This document shows, in pieces, positions 33,892 to 46,500 of a DNA stretch of 64,000 nt. The position numbers and the translations under genes were made by a program. The first letter of the stretch is position 1, and the number at the start of each line of letters is the position of its first letter. This DNA comes from Aralia elata (Eukaryota > Streptophyta > Magnoliopsida > Apiales > Araliaceae), in the NCBI GenBank assembly GCA_034770075.1, contig CM068386.1, positions 79,399,007 through 79,463,006 on the forward strand. The letters are read 5' to 3'. The notes below the pieces were generated by a model. That model made no database searches, was not told the origin of the DNA, and was given only the letters and a program-made list of their open reading frames with translations.

Positions 33892-35533
33892 TGTAACACC
33901 CCATTCCGAAAAATAGGAATGGAGGTCACGTGCAAAGCACAACAGAAATATAAATTAATACCAAAGTTATAAACCGCAAAAGATTAGTCTAACGAGATAT
34001 TAATAACTGCCCAACCGGCTCAAAATACATACTGTTTAATACAACCTAATTCTTAATAAAGGTTCAATACATCTCTAAACAAAGATCCAAACATCAAAAC
34101 ATAACCATCTAGGTGAGAAGCTCTCATCACACTTGCCCATGATCCCCTTGAGTACCTGCCGGAAGAAAAACACAGCATGAGCCAAATGCCCAGTACGGAT
34201 ATAGAGAACAGAATTATGAACTGAACTGAATAACAAAATCAACTAAACTGAACTAAGTTGTATCACAATAACTTAATAGTCTGAAAAAGAATGACAAGGT
34301 GTTATTTCATACTGAGCTCAAAAGTATAGCTTGCCACACAGACAAGTCAAATAATGTCACATAGACAAATCACACATTGGACTGCAGATCCAAATGCATG
34401 CAAAATCGGAAAGGGTGTTTGGCACAACATCACCAATCCGCAGAACAGAACAGAAAACTAGGGCCGACCCATACGCCTCTCACAACAAATCACCAAATGG
34501 CCAACTCCTATCGGAGCATAAATCAGAGACGCCATGGACTAATCACACTGCCACGGAAAGTGTCATGTCTCTCGTGCCAAGACGACATGCCTGTGGTACC
34601 CCCACAGGTGGTTATAGCTCAAGTATACCCTACAGTATATTCTAACAGAAATATGATGTCACAACACATGTGACATAATACCAACAAAGGATTCTATATG
34701 TACATGTTGAACCAGGTCAAATCATAATCATAATGTCTCAAAAAGAAGGTAACATGTACCGCTCTACAAATATCAAAATAAATATTAGACATGATAATCC
34801 AACTCAAAGAGTACAAAGACGAGTCATGGGTATCAATTCCAAAATGAAACTATTAAATGAATTTCACAAGAAACAATTATGTGAAATAATAACGGAATTC
34901 GAAACGCAGAACAAAACGAATTAATTAATTTTCACAAGAGTATTACTGAAGGAGTACGGAATCCGTACCTGGAGTACGTAATGCAATACCCACAATTACA
35001 GATGCAATTGGTTAAACTCGCTCAATATAATCTATTCACAAAAATAATACATTTTATTAAATACTACAATATTAGTATTTAATAGTTTTTATGCATATAT
35101 TGAACCCTCCATATTATTAATTAAATTAATAAATTAAAGAGAACATTTTCTTATAATTGAGATACCTAATATTTATCCAAAATAATATCACAATATTAAC
35201 TAACAAACTAACTAAAATATACTAATTAAAATTATAAAATAATAATACAGAAAATTAAATTAAACTAATACACAAGAAAGAAAGAAAGAAAAAGAACATA
35301 CCCGAAATTATGAAGTTCGCAGTCTGCCTACGCCCTCAATACTGAAAATTTTTACTAAGGAAGTCCTTACCAAAAAGGACTTCACACAAAAAGTTCCTCA
35401 CAAAACAAAATTTGGAGGTACTAATTGTTTAGCAAAATAAAGCAAAGGTTGGTATTCTATATATAGGCTAAGGGAGGAGGAGAGTTTGAGTAAAGGAGCA
35501 ATGTGGGACTTAAGCAAAGGCTTGGGTATTACA
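33892..35533 (-). mobile_element. 5' LTR of element N
   Basis: Near-identical to 27304-28945. It would supply the promoter; the TATA-like box (CTATATATAG on the minus strand) is at about 35457-35467. Spurious ORFs at 34377-34924 mirror those in the other LTR. Confidence 0.93.
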
Positions 35534-38500
35534 AGAACGACCACCAGTTAGATGTTTCAGGTGTGGGAAAGAAGGACACATCAGTCCAAATTGTACACAA
35601 TCGCCATCCCAAGTATGTTACAATTATGGAAAAGAAGGCCATATAGCTCGCTTTTGTCATGCAGCGAAGTCAAGTCCAGCTGCAATGATGACACCGAAGG
35701 CAGTCACGGACAAGTCAAAGTCTGTGGTTCAGGGGAGAGCTTTTGTCGTGATGTTACAAAAGGCGCAGAATCCGAACGAGGTTATTACGGGTAAACTACT
35801 TATTAACTCTTGTGAAGTCTATGCCTTATTAGATACTGGTTCTACCCACTCTTTTATTTCACCAACATGTGCTCAACGCCTGAATTTGACTCCTGAAAAA
35901 TTAGATTTTGACTTATCTGTCGAAACACCATTAGCACAAACATTCGTTACATCTACAGTCTATAAATCTTGCTTTGTTCAAATCGACACCCTCACATTAC
36001 CTGTTGATCTTATCTCCTTGAACATGCATGAATTTGATGTGATTCTAGGAATTGACTGGTTAACTGCTCATCACGCTAAAATTGATTGCTTTCGTAAGGT
36101 CATTTGTTTTCATATTCCTAATCAACCTATTATGCGAATTCAAGCAACCAAACCATTGAAATCAATAACCGTCATTTCTAGTCACAAAGCCATTCGTTTA
36201 TTGAAAAACGGATGTCAAGACTTCTTAGCCCATGTAACGGATATAAACAAAAGTACGTCAGATTTTAATAATATTTCTGTTGTTAATGAGTTCCCTGACG
36301 TATTTCCCGAAGAACTTCCTGGCCTACCCCCAGACCGTGAAATCGAAATTTGTATTGACCTTGAACCCGGTACGAAACCTATTTCCAAAACCCCATATCG
36401 AATGGCTCCTATTGAACTTCAAGAGTTAAAAGTCCAATTATAGGAGTTGTTAGACAACGGTTTCATACGTCCGAGTACATTGCCTTGGGGTGCTCCTGTT
36501 TTATTCGTAAAGAAGAAAGACGGGAGTATGAGACTTTGCATTAACTATCGGGAGTTAAACCATGTCACCATCAAAAATAGGTACCCGTTACCTCGCATTG
36601 ATGACCTGTTCGACCAGTTACAAGGTGCTCAATTCTTTTCAAAGATCGATCTTCGTTCTGGGTATTATCAGTTGAAAGTTAAAGCTGATGACTTTCCAAA
36701 GACTGCCTTCAGAACTCAGTACGGGCATTATGAATTCCTAGTCATGTCTTTTGGATTGACTAATGCTCCTGCTGCTTTCATGGATATGATGAACCGGATA
36801 TTCAAGGAATATTTGGATCATTTCATGGTTGTCTTCATTGATGACATTCTCATATATTCTAAAAGTCATGAAGATCATAAACAACACTTGAGGCTGATAC
36901 TCCAAAAGCTTCCTGAAAACAAGTTATATGCTAAGTTGAAGAAATGTGAATTCTGGCTTGAGGAAGTTGCATTCCTTGGTCACTTGGTTTCTAAAGAAGG
37001 AATCTCGGTTGACCTAGCGAAGATTGAAGTAGTATCAAATTGGGAACAACCCAAGTCAGTAACCGAAGTACGAAGCTTTCTGGGTCTAGCTGGTTATTAT
37101 CGGAGATTCGTAGAAGGATTTTCTCGAATAGCCATTCCATTAACTCAACTGACTCGGAAAAGCACAACATTCAAATGGAGCAAAGAATGCGAGAAGAGTT
37201 TTCAAGAACTCAAAAGAAGGCTCATTTCAGCACCTGTATTGACAATACCATCAGGATCGGAAGGATTTGTCATCTACAGCGACGCTTCAAGCAAAGGACT
37301 AGGTTGTGTTCTCATGTAACATGGGAAGGTTATAACCTATGCGTCTCGGCAACTCAAGGAATATGAGAGGAATTATCCTACTCATGATTTAGAGTTGACA
37401 GCAGTCGTTTTCGCGTTGAAGATTTGGAGACATTACTTGTATGGAGAGAAAGTGGAGATCTATACAGACCACAAAAGTCTCAAATATTTCTTCACCCAGA
37501 AGGAACTCAACATGCGACAGCGGCGTTAGCTCGAGCTGTTGAAAGATTACGACCATACCATCTATTACCATCTTGGAAAGGCGAACGTAGTAGCGGACGC
37601 ATTGAGTAGAAGATCATATGCAAGCACGAGTGCGTTACTGACATCGCAAAGGCTCATTTTGGATGATTTACAAAGGATGGAGATAGAGTTAAAGACTCCA
37701 GGAACCCATGTGAAAATCACACATATACAGGTAAAATCGGCTTTAATCGACAAAATTAAAGCTGCTCAAGTTACAGACCCAGAGTTGGTGAATATGAAGA
37801 AAAAAGTACAAGAAGGTGCTATTCCAGAAGCAAGAGTCGACGAAGACGAAATACTTCGAGTCAACTCTAGACTGTGTGTTCCTAACGACCCTGACTTGAA
37901 ATACAAAATCATGATGGAGGCACACAACACACCATTTGCAATCCACCCTGGAAGTACCAAAATGTATCGTGATCTTCGACATACATTTTGGTGGAACAAT
38001 ATGAAGAGAGAGATTGCAGAGTTTATCGCAAGATGTTTAACTTGTCAACGTGTCAAGGCAGAGCATCAAGTACCAAGGGGTCCATTGCAACCACTTGAGA
38101 TTTCAGAATGGAAGTGGGAACACATTAACATGGATTTTGTGACAGGTCTTCCCAAAGTTTCTCAAGGCTTAGACGCAATTTGAGTCATTATAGATAGATT
38201 GACCAAGTCTGCTCATTTCTTACCTATACGAGAAAACTATTCACTTGAGCGTCTTGCTAGTATGTATATAAGCGAGATTATCAGGTTGCATGGCATGCCA
38301 GTATCCATCGTTTCAGATCGAGATCCTAGATTCACTTCACGATTTTGGGTCAGCTTGCAAAAAGCTATGGGCACTGAATTACGATTCAGTTCTGCATACC
38401 ATCCCCAAACAGACGGGCAATCGGAAAGGACTATTCAAACCTTTGAAGATCTATTAAGACTCTATGTACTAGACTTCAAAGGAAGTTAGGACAAATACTT

Positions 38501-39956
38501 GCCATTGGTGGAATTCTCTTACAATAACAGTTACCAAGCAAGTATAGGCATGGCTCCCTTCGAGGCGTTGTATGGACGAAGGTGTCGATCTCCAGCATGT
38601 TGGGATGAAGTAGGTGAGGCAAAATTATTGGGACCCAAGTTGATACGTATGACTACGGAAAAGATCCAAATGATCCAGCAATGTATACAAACAGCTCAAA
38701 ATCGACAAAAGAGTTACGCCGATCTTCATCGAAGAGACGAGGAATTCAATGTCAGGGATCATGTATTTTTACGTGTTGCTCCGTGGAAAGGAGTTACGAG
38801 ATTCAGAAAGAAAGGAAAGCTTAACCCTCGATTTATCGGTCCATTTGAAATCCTCGACCGGGTAGGAACTGTGGCCTATAGACTCGCGTTACCGCCAAGC
38901 ATGTCTCGTGTTCATAATGTTTTTCATATATCCATGCTACGTAAATATGTGAAAGATCCAAACCATATTCTTGAGTTGGAACCAGACGAGATAACAGAGG
39001 ATTTGACGTACGAAGAGATACTTGTCAAGGTCTTGCATGGCATGCCAGTATCCATCGTTTCAGATCGAGATCCTAGATTCACTTCACGATTTTGGGTCAG
39101 CTTGCAAAAAGCTATGGGCACTAAATTACGATTCAGTTCTGCATACCATCCCCAAACAGACAGGCAATCGAAAAGGACTATTCAAACCCTTGAAGATCTA
39201 TTAAGACTCTGTGTACTAGACTTCAAAGGAAGTTAGGACAAATACTTGCCATTGGTGGAATTCTCTTACAATAACAGTTACCAAGCAAGTATAGGCATGG
39301 CTCCCTTCAAGGCGTTGTATGGACGAAGGTGTCGATCTCTAGCATGTTGGGATGAAGTAGGTGAGGCAAAATTATTGGGACCCAAGTTGATACGTATGAC
39401 TACGGAAAAGATCCAAATGATCCAGTAATGTATACAAACAGCTCAAGATCGGCAAAAGAGTTATGCCGATCTTCATCGAAGAGACGAAGAATTCAATGTC
39501 GGGGATCATGTATTTTTACGTGTTGCTCCGTGGAAAGGAGTTACGAGATTCAGAAAGAAAGGAAAGCTTAACCCTCGATTTATCGGTCCATTTGAAATCC
39601 TCGACCGGGTAGGAACTGTGGCCTATAGACTCGCGTTACCGCCAAGCATGTCTCGTGTTCATAATGTTTTTCACATATCCATGCTACGTAAATATGTGAA
39701 AGATCCAAACCATATTATTGAGTTGGAACCAGACGAGATAGCAGAGGATTTGACGTACGAAGAGATACTTGTCAAGGTCTTGGATAAGAAGGAACAGATT
39801 CTACGATCAAAGGTTATACCTCCAGTCAAAGTTTTATGGAGAAACCATGATATTAAGGAAATGACCTGGGAGTTAGAATCTGAAATGAGAGCAAGGTATC
39901 CTCACCTCTTCGAAATGCCAGGTACGTACGTTAATTTCGAGGACGAAATTTCATAA
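35534..39956 (+). pseudogene. Element E gag 3' end and pol, with six stops and an internal duplication
   Basis: One frame runs from about 35538 to the stop at 39956. Two zinc knuckles: CFRCGKEGHISPNC intact, the second with Tyr in place of its second Cys (CYNYGKEGHIARFC). Protease DTGS at about 35833; RT with FIDD at about 36836-36847; RNase H; integrase HHCC and DDE regions; and a chromodomain-like tail ending YVNFEDEIS. Premature stops: 36441 (TAG), 37317 (TAA), 37527 (TAG), 38181 (TGA), 38487 with its duplicate 39234 (TAG), and 39426 (TAA). By comparison with family consensus these are Gln or Trp codons changed by one C-to-T or G-to-A step. A 747-bp in-frame duplication covers the integrase core and C-terminal part. 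Non-functional. Confidence 0.9.
38286..39779 (+). repeat. In-frame 747-bp tandem duplication within element E integrase
   Basis: Copy 1 is 38286-39032 and copy 2 is 39033-39779, each starting TTGCATGGCATGCCAG. The period of 747 bp is exactly 249 codons, so the frame is kept. The unit runs from just before the second catalytic Asp to the chromodomain region. The junction shows TTG microhomology. The shared stop (38487/39234) predates the duplication unless it was later homogenised. Copy 2 carries extra changes, mostly G-to-A and C-to-T, including a new stop at 39426. Confidence 0.93.
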
Positions 39957-39967
39957 GGAGGGGAGAT
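39955..39967 (+). other. Polypurine tract of element E
   Basis: AAGGAGGGGAGAT directly before the 3' LTR and overlapping the pol stop codon. It is preceded by TTTCGAGGACGAAATT, which encodes the end of pol; the same words recur in the non-coding internal region of element D. Confidence 0.9.
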
Positions 39968-42738
39968 TGTAAGATCCCGACTTTATGAAATAAAAGTTTA
40001 TTATTTTCTTTATGATTATTTTTCTAAATAGTAAAGTGCTTAATTGTTATAAATGATAGTTACGAGTGTTATATGCAAATTATCTGATAAACAGTGTATG
40101 TCGGGGAATATTCTTTTTTTTGGGGAATATTCTTTTTGTCGAAGAATATTATATTCGGTATCGTGCGACAGCGCCGAAATGACAATATTGTCAACTATAG
40201 TGGGCCCCATTGTCGGATACTGAAAACGACAGTATTTGTCAACAATATTATCAACTGCAACTGTTGAAATACCCGGTAATAAAAAGAACAGTAAAACGCA
40301 TTATTCCACAGTAGTACACGGTATTTCACAAGCACACGGTGTTGCACAGTATTTTATATTATTGATTCAATAATTGATAAAGCAGCTATTGCACAGTATT
40401 TTGATTCAATAATTGTTACAGTAGCATCTGCATAATACTTTTTATTATTGGTCATGACACTGTAACTCATATTATTTGATATGATATTTTAGCATTATTG
40501 ACAATGTCTAGAAATTCTGTCAAGGAAAAAGGTTATTTAATTGTGTGCCGTTTATACGGAAGGCCCCCTTTTTCCTAGGAATGATCTGGTTGTCAATATT
40601 ATAAGTCTATAATATTAATGGTGAATAATTGTTGAAAGTTTAAAATAATGTTGATTAAATATACGTGAAGCGTTTGTTGTAAGTTATCTTATATTTTTGT
40701 GGGACCCACACTTTATTCCGTGAGACCCACAACTATTTGATCAGTGGGACCCATAAATTATTTTTGTAGAATAATTATTAAGATTTTATTTTTTTCGTGG
40801 GACTCACATGTCATTCAATAGTAATTACTGTCAGTAAATAGTTAATTCAATTTTTATTTTACCTTAAGGTTAAAAACCTAAGTGAAAGCATATTCTAAGA
40901 ATATACTATGGTATAAAGAATATTAAAAGAATATGCCAAGGGTATAAGAGTAATAAACCAAGAAAATTTAGGAAAAAGACTAAAATGCCCTCACCTTGAT
41001 TTTCCTATAAATAGGGAGGGTTTGCTTAAGAAATTTTCAAACCTTCATTGCTTATACTTCATCTCTCTCTCTCTAAATTTCTTAAGTTCTCTTAGTGTGC
41101 TAGGCTATTGTGAGTATTTGTGAGAATACTAGTATTATCCGAAGTTAGTAAACTTCATACAAAGTAACATCCAGTCACTTGTTAACTAAGGTAGGGAATA
41201 TCATTTCTTCCATACTCATATATAATATCATTTGCTTTCATGTTCGTAAGTGATATTATACTCATAAAGGTTGTTATTCATTCTGTATTAATTTGTGAGG
41301 ATAACCTGTCCGTGCGGTATGACGCATGCCTGGTGAATATCCTTTTGTATTCATTCCTTATTATTCTGTGGGAATAACCTGTATGTACGAGTGTCGTACC
41401 TGGTGAATAACCCTTTGTATTCATTCCTTATTAATCTGTGGGTATAACCTGTCCGTGCGGATTGACGCATGCCTGGTGAATAACCCTTTGTATTCATTAC
41501 TTATTAATCTGTTGTGAAAATAATCTGTCTACGCGGATTATCGCATGACGGGTGAAAATCTATTTGCAGTTTCATATATTCTGTTATACTCGTATAACGT
41601 ATCATTTCTTTTGTACTCTTTAAGGGATATCTTTTTCTTTCACATTTCTCCATTTATGATAAGAAATCTTTGTTTGTTTTCAAAACCTTATTTTTAAATG
41701 GAGAAAATCCCTGAAAATTAGTAGAATATCCTTAATAGTTTGTGTTTCATCTAATATCTTTTTACTTGAATCTTTCTATTTCATTTTATACGTTATAGTT
41801 GAAGCATGAAATAATTTCTTGAATATCATTCTTGAATTTGACTCCACAATTTGGTCATCGTGTTGGCAATTTGGTCAATCTTCGATACTGATTAAATTAT
41901 AAATCTTTTCTTATCCTTAATCTCACTGTATCATTATCATCATCCTCATCCTCATATTTGAATTGTGGTGATAGTTCTCTTTGGCCGTAGTGCAAAGATG
42001 AACAGGAGTGACATAATTTTGACCAAACTGTGTATTGGTATAATCATGACTTTTGGTGTTACAAACAAAGGCGTATGGTGAAAGTTCTCTTTGGCCCGTA
42101 GTGCAAAGATGAACTGGCGTTTGGCATGATCATGACCGGTGATGTTACAAATAAATATCTTTGACACATAGTGCAAAGAGAGGCTGTTGAATATAAACTG
42201 TTGATTTGGATGTTCATAAACATGAACTATTGATTGGTGTTACAGGGATAAAATATTGGTGGTGATCCTTTAACTTATAGAAGATGGTGGATATTATAAT
42301 CTACTTGAATCTTCTAATGGATTGTTCGTTCCGCTGCAGTTGTTGTTGTTAAACAATTATAATATCTTTAAATCTCTGATTTATTATTGTTGAAGACTAC
42401 AGATAATTTTTATTCTTCATTATCTTAGTCATGATATTTATTACTGGGCTATTTGTGCTCACCCTTTTCCTTTTTGTTCCATTGTTCTCCTCAGCAAAAG
42501 AGAGTGTAGCGGGGACTAGCCGTGGAATGGATTGATGGTCCGAGATAATAGAAGTGTCTCAATACCTTACTATTAGTGTGACAATAAGTGTATTGAGAAT
42601 TTAAGATGTATTTGTATTGTGTTGTCGTATTTTGCACAACACTTATTAGTTGTAAATGGGAAAATTCGTATTTGTATTTTGTGGAATGTTATTGGCGACT
42701 CAAAATGGGTTGTATGGACCTATTTTGGGGGCGTCACA
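39968..42738 (+). mobile_element. 3' LTR of element E
   Basis: Partner of 23334-26109, five bases shorter overall. TATAAATA at 41006-41013. The four-copy 72-bp repeat is at about 41274-41565. It ends GGGGGCGTCACA and is followed by the target duplication tttga. Confidence 0.9.
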
Positions 42739-43518
42739 TTTGACTTTTTCCACTAGGTAACAGTCTTCCACGTCATTCAAAAACTGAATCGTGTTAAATA
42801 CGTTGAATGTCACCTCTTGATCATTAACCCTCATGGTGAGTTCTCCGTTTCACACATCAATCAACGTACATCTCGTAGCCAAAAACGGTGGACCCAAAAA
42901 TCAGTGGAACTTCGCGATCTTCCTCACAATCAAGTGCAACAAAATTAGCTGGGAAGATAAACTTGTCCACCTTAACTAGAACGTCTTTAATTATTCCTTT
43001 TGGATACGTAATTAACCGATCGGCCAACTGTAAGGTGATGTTTTCTGGTTTAACTCCTTTCAAACCCAACTTTTTGCAAATAGACAACGGTATGAGGTTA
43101 ATACTTGCATCCAAATCACACAATGCTTTGCCTACAAACCGTTCCACTATAATACATGGAATTGTGAAATTCTCAGGGTCCTTCAGCTTTGTCGGTAACT
43201 TTTTCTGGACACTTGCACTACATTCCTCCGTTAATGCAACTGCCTCAAAATCACCTATCGCTCATTTTTTTTGATAGAATTTCCTTCATGAATTTGACGT
43301 AGGTGGGCATTTGCTCTGGCGCTTTGGCGAAAGGAATGCTAATATGTAACTTTTTGAACACTTCCAAGAACTTGGAGAATTGATGATCCAACTTTTGACT
43401 TTTAAGACGTTCTGGGAATGGCACGGGAGGCACTATCTTTTCCTGCTTGCCTCCATTATTGCTCACAACTTGACTTGCTTCATCCTCTCCACTCTTGATC
43501 TTGTCTGTTTTAACCTCA
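42739..43518 (-). pseudogene. Element B gag C-terminus and protease, between insertions E and G
   Basis: Read on the minus strand from 43518: a Lys/Glu-rich gag linker, 'PPVPFPERLKSQKLDHQFSKF', 'PTYVKFMKEIL', then a frame break at about 43251-43275, then the protease with active site DLDASIN (about 43110), where Athila-type proteases usually have DLGASIN. It continues with 'LQLADRLITYPKGIIKDVLVKVD' type sequence and a stop near 42857. An Athila-type RT would be expected next but is absent here and to the left of element E. Confidence 0.8.
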
Positions 43519-46500
43519 ACTGTGACGGCCCCAAATACGGGTACTCGTATCTCGAATTCAGTGCTCACGATCCAATACAAACATCCACCTCTAAACAACA
43601 TATAATAACTAATGCGAAAAATAATAAACTTATGTTGTTCATTACAAAAGGTTAACTATGTCCCAAGGTCTACAACCTTAAACAAAATATAATACAAGAC
43701 CCAGAAATAGCTTCTAGAGTTCAAGTTACAATACTGATAATTAAACAAAACAACAAGATAGATAAATCAACTAACGGAAGTCTAAGACTTCATCTTTCTT
43801 TTGCCTTTGTCTTTGTTTGAGCTTTCGAGCTTAACAACAATAAGTTCATGATATAGCAAGGATGAGCAACTAGTTTGCTCAGCAAGTTTGAAAATGAACA
43901 GGGATAATATATCATGAATGAACAAGGAATAACTATAATGATTCAACAATATGAACAATAAAGAAGCTAATCAATGATGAATAAAAGATGAGTAGTCAAA
44001 TAGACTATGAACATACTTTAAGGAATCAACTGCTTGATTAACCCTTTTAGGTTACTGTTTCAGAAGTTTGTACTTGAGGGGATCAGCCTCTTGTATACCA
44101 TGTATATGCATAACATTTATTTCTGCTTTGTATCGGTTATTAGATACTTAGGAAACTCTCCTATATGTAGGGTTGTTCATCTCAGTCTAAGAATCTGCAT
44201 CATCAATTGGTTTGGATAATTTTTAAAACCTTTAACATGCATATGTCTAGCCGAACAATGGCTTAGACTCATATTTGAACAGTTCATGAATAATAGAACT
44301 TTAAATAATGATGCAGTTCCAATGACTATCGAATTCAAATGCACTATGTGTGAATATCAATAATATTGATGTGGAATAATTTTAAAGTAATTAACCCACT
44401 TAGCACATGCTTGAGAAATAGTACTCAAGCTTAAATCAGGTAAATTGCAATAAAGTAATAAGTTTGAGGTAAGGAACTTGTCTGATTGTCGACTTACAAC
44501 TATCTAGCTTTATACGACTCTTTTCAATTGACCTAACATTAATAATGTTGGTCTATCAATTAGCACTGTGTATAATTGTATATTGATACGCTTACGTATG
44601 CTATTTATTTAGAAAATAAGTCAATCACATAGCACACATAATTTAATAAACTATTATTAATCCTATAAGACATTAATTGATCTTAGGTTAATGATTTAAT
44701 TGATTAATAGTATTTTCTTAAGTGTTACACACTTATTAAACCTTCAAATAATTTATTATAATTGTTTAATTAACGTGTCATCTAAATTCTCTTTATTTTA
44801 TTAACTCTATCTTCATTTAATTACTATTTAATATTAATTAAATAGTAAGTAATTAATTATCTTTAGTTATTATTTAATAATAAATAATAACCAACTATGT
44901 TTATTTATTCTATAAAGTTAATCCAATAATAAATAATTAAATTATTAACCTCATTTGTTTTTAATTATTACCTGATAGTAATTAAATAATAATAAATTAA
45001 TTAATTGTCTTTAATTATTATTTAATATTAATTAAATAATAACTAATTATTTATCCCTATTTATTATTTAATATTAATTAAAAAAATAATTAATTAATTT
45101 TTTTATTTATACTTAATTATTATTTAACATTAATTAAATAATAATTAATTAATTGTTAATCCTTATTTATTATTTAATGTTAATTAAATAATAAATAATT
45201 AATTTTATTAACTTTATTTATCTTTAATCATTATTTAATGTTAATTAAACAACAATTAATAATTTATTTATTCTCATTTATTATTTAATCTTAATTGAAT
45301 AATAAATAACTTATCTATTAATTTTATTTTTCCCTTTTATTATTATTTACTGTTAATTAAATAATAATAAATTAATTATTTATCTTTATTTACTATTTAA
45401 TTCTCAATTAAATAATAAATGATTAATTTATTTATTTTAACATTATGAATTATTATTAAATAACATATTTAATATTTAGTAATAATTTATTATTAATTTT
45501 CTCTAATTATTAGCTAATTAATAATTAATTAGTGTATTTTTGCACCTTAATTATTATCAAAAATACTTAATTTCTTTAATATTACTTAAATAATAAGTAA
45601 TTAGCGTGTTTATCATTTTTCAGAAATTAAAATTAGTTATTTACTATTTTCCTTTAATTAATAAGATTTAATCATTTAATAATTATAGAAATTACTAAAT
45701 GACATGCTAAAAATACAAACTAAATTTTATAAAATACTACATGAAATTCCAAGCAACTTTTGAGTTCGGTGCATCGCCAGAACCGGTCGGATTTTGGGTG
45801 AACCAGCGGCCGGAAAGTACCGGTCGGTTCAGTGACAAAAACCGGCAGAAACATTTTAAGGTTTTCCAGATTTGGGGTCCTTAGCCAAAACTTGAATAAA
45901 ATGAAATCTATAACGCCTATTGATCTCTAGTCGGTATCGTTGGATTCGTATCTTTCCGAACTACAAGATTCCATCATCAAAATACAAATTTGGATATGTT
46001 TTGGTCATAGAAAATAGCCCGAAGTGGACTGTTCATGCATAACTTCTGACAGTGGAGTGTTTTTTTCTTTTTTCATCTCTCTCATTTTAACTTCTTTTTA
46101 AGTGATTCCAATGAGATTTTGTTCTTAACTTACCCATATATTCCTAAAAAATTTAAAATCACAAAAATAATTCATAGATTTCAAAATGTCCAATTTCTTC
46201 CAACAAGTTACGCTTTAACTGTCGGTAAAAATTATTTCAAGCATTTTGCTAGATTTGTTTCTACATAAACCCATACCACTCCATATTTAATCCGCATGAC
46301 ATCCTATATAAACATGTCTAGCATGATTCTAAATATTTAGAACTTGAACTTAATATTTTCACCACGAAAATCAAAAGAAAAGCAAAACTAGGGTTTCCTA
46401 GGGATTTTCTTATCTTTTGCTTTTGATGGCTACTTTTCTCTTCTTTCCAAAGTAGTGTATGGAACTTGCTAGTATTCAAAAACTCCTTCTCTTTATCCTC

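Larger units (their letters stand above)
27304..35533 (-). mobile_element. Element N: intact, very young Tekay/Del-type chromovirus
   Basis: 8,230 bp, flanked by the 5-bp duplication agaac (27299-27303 and 35534-35538). LTRs are 1,642 bp each (27304-28945 and 33892-35533); comparing them by eye I found two substitutions (around 28002-28013 against 34590-34601). PBS, PPT and a full gag-pol ORF are all in place on the minus strand. It is nested in the gag of element E, which is nested in element B. It is the youngest insertion here and the only one with everything expected for autonomous transposition. Expression is not shown. Confidence 0.95.
23334..42738 (+). mobile_element. Element E: Tekay/Del-like chromovirus with nested element N
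   Basis: TG...CA LTRs of 2,776 bp (23334-26109) and 2,771 bp (39968-42738) flanked by the 5-bp duplication tttga (23329-23333 and 42739-42743). PBS, gag, pol with C-terminal chromodomain-like tail and polypurine tract are all present on the plus strand, but gag is split by element N (27304-35533) and pol has six premature stops plus a duplication. Without N, E is about 11.2 kb. I counted about 15 LTR differences in the first ~310 bp and about 11 in the next ~400, with fewer later, so E is clearly older than N. Confidence 0.92.

Noticed and set aside
43251..43601. 116-codon minus-strand ORF as a single gene
   Set aside because: Its first part reads solo LTR G and the rest reads element B gag; the junction at 43518/43519 carries the target duplication.
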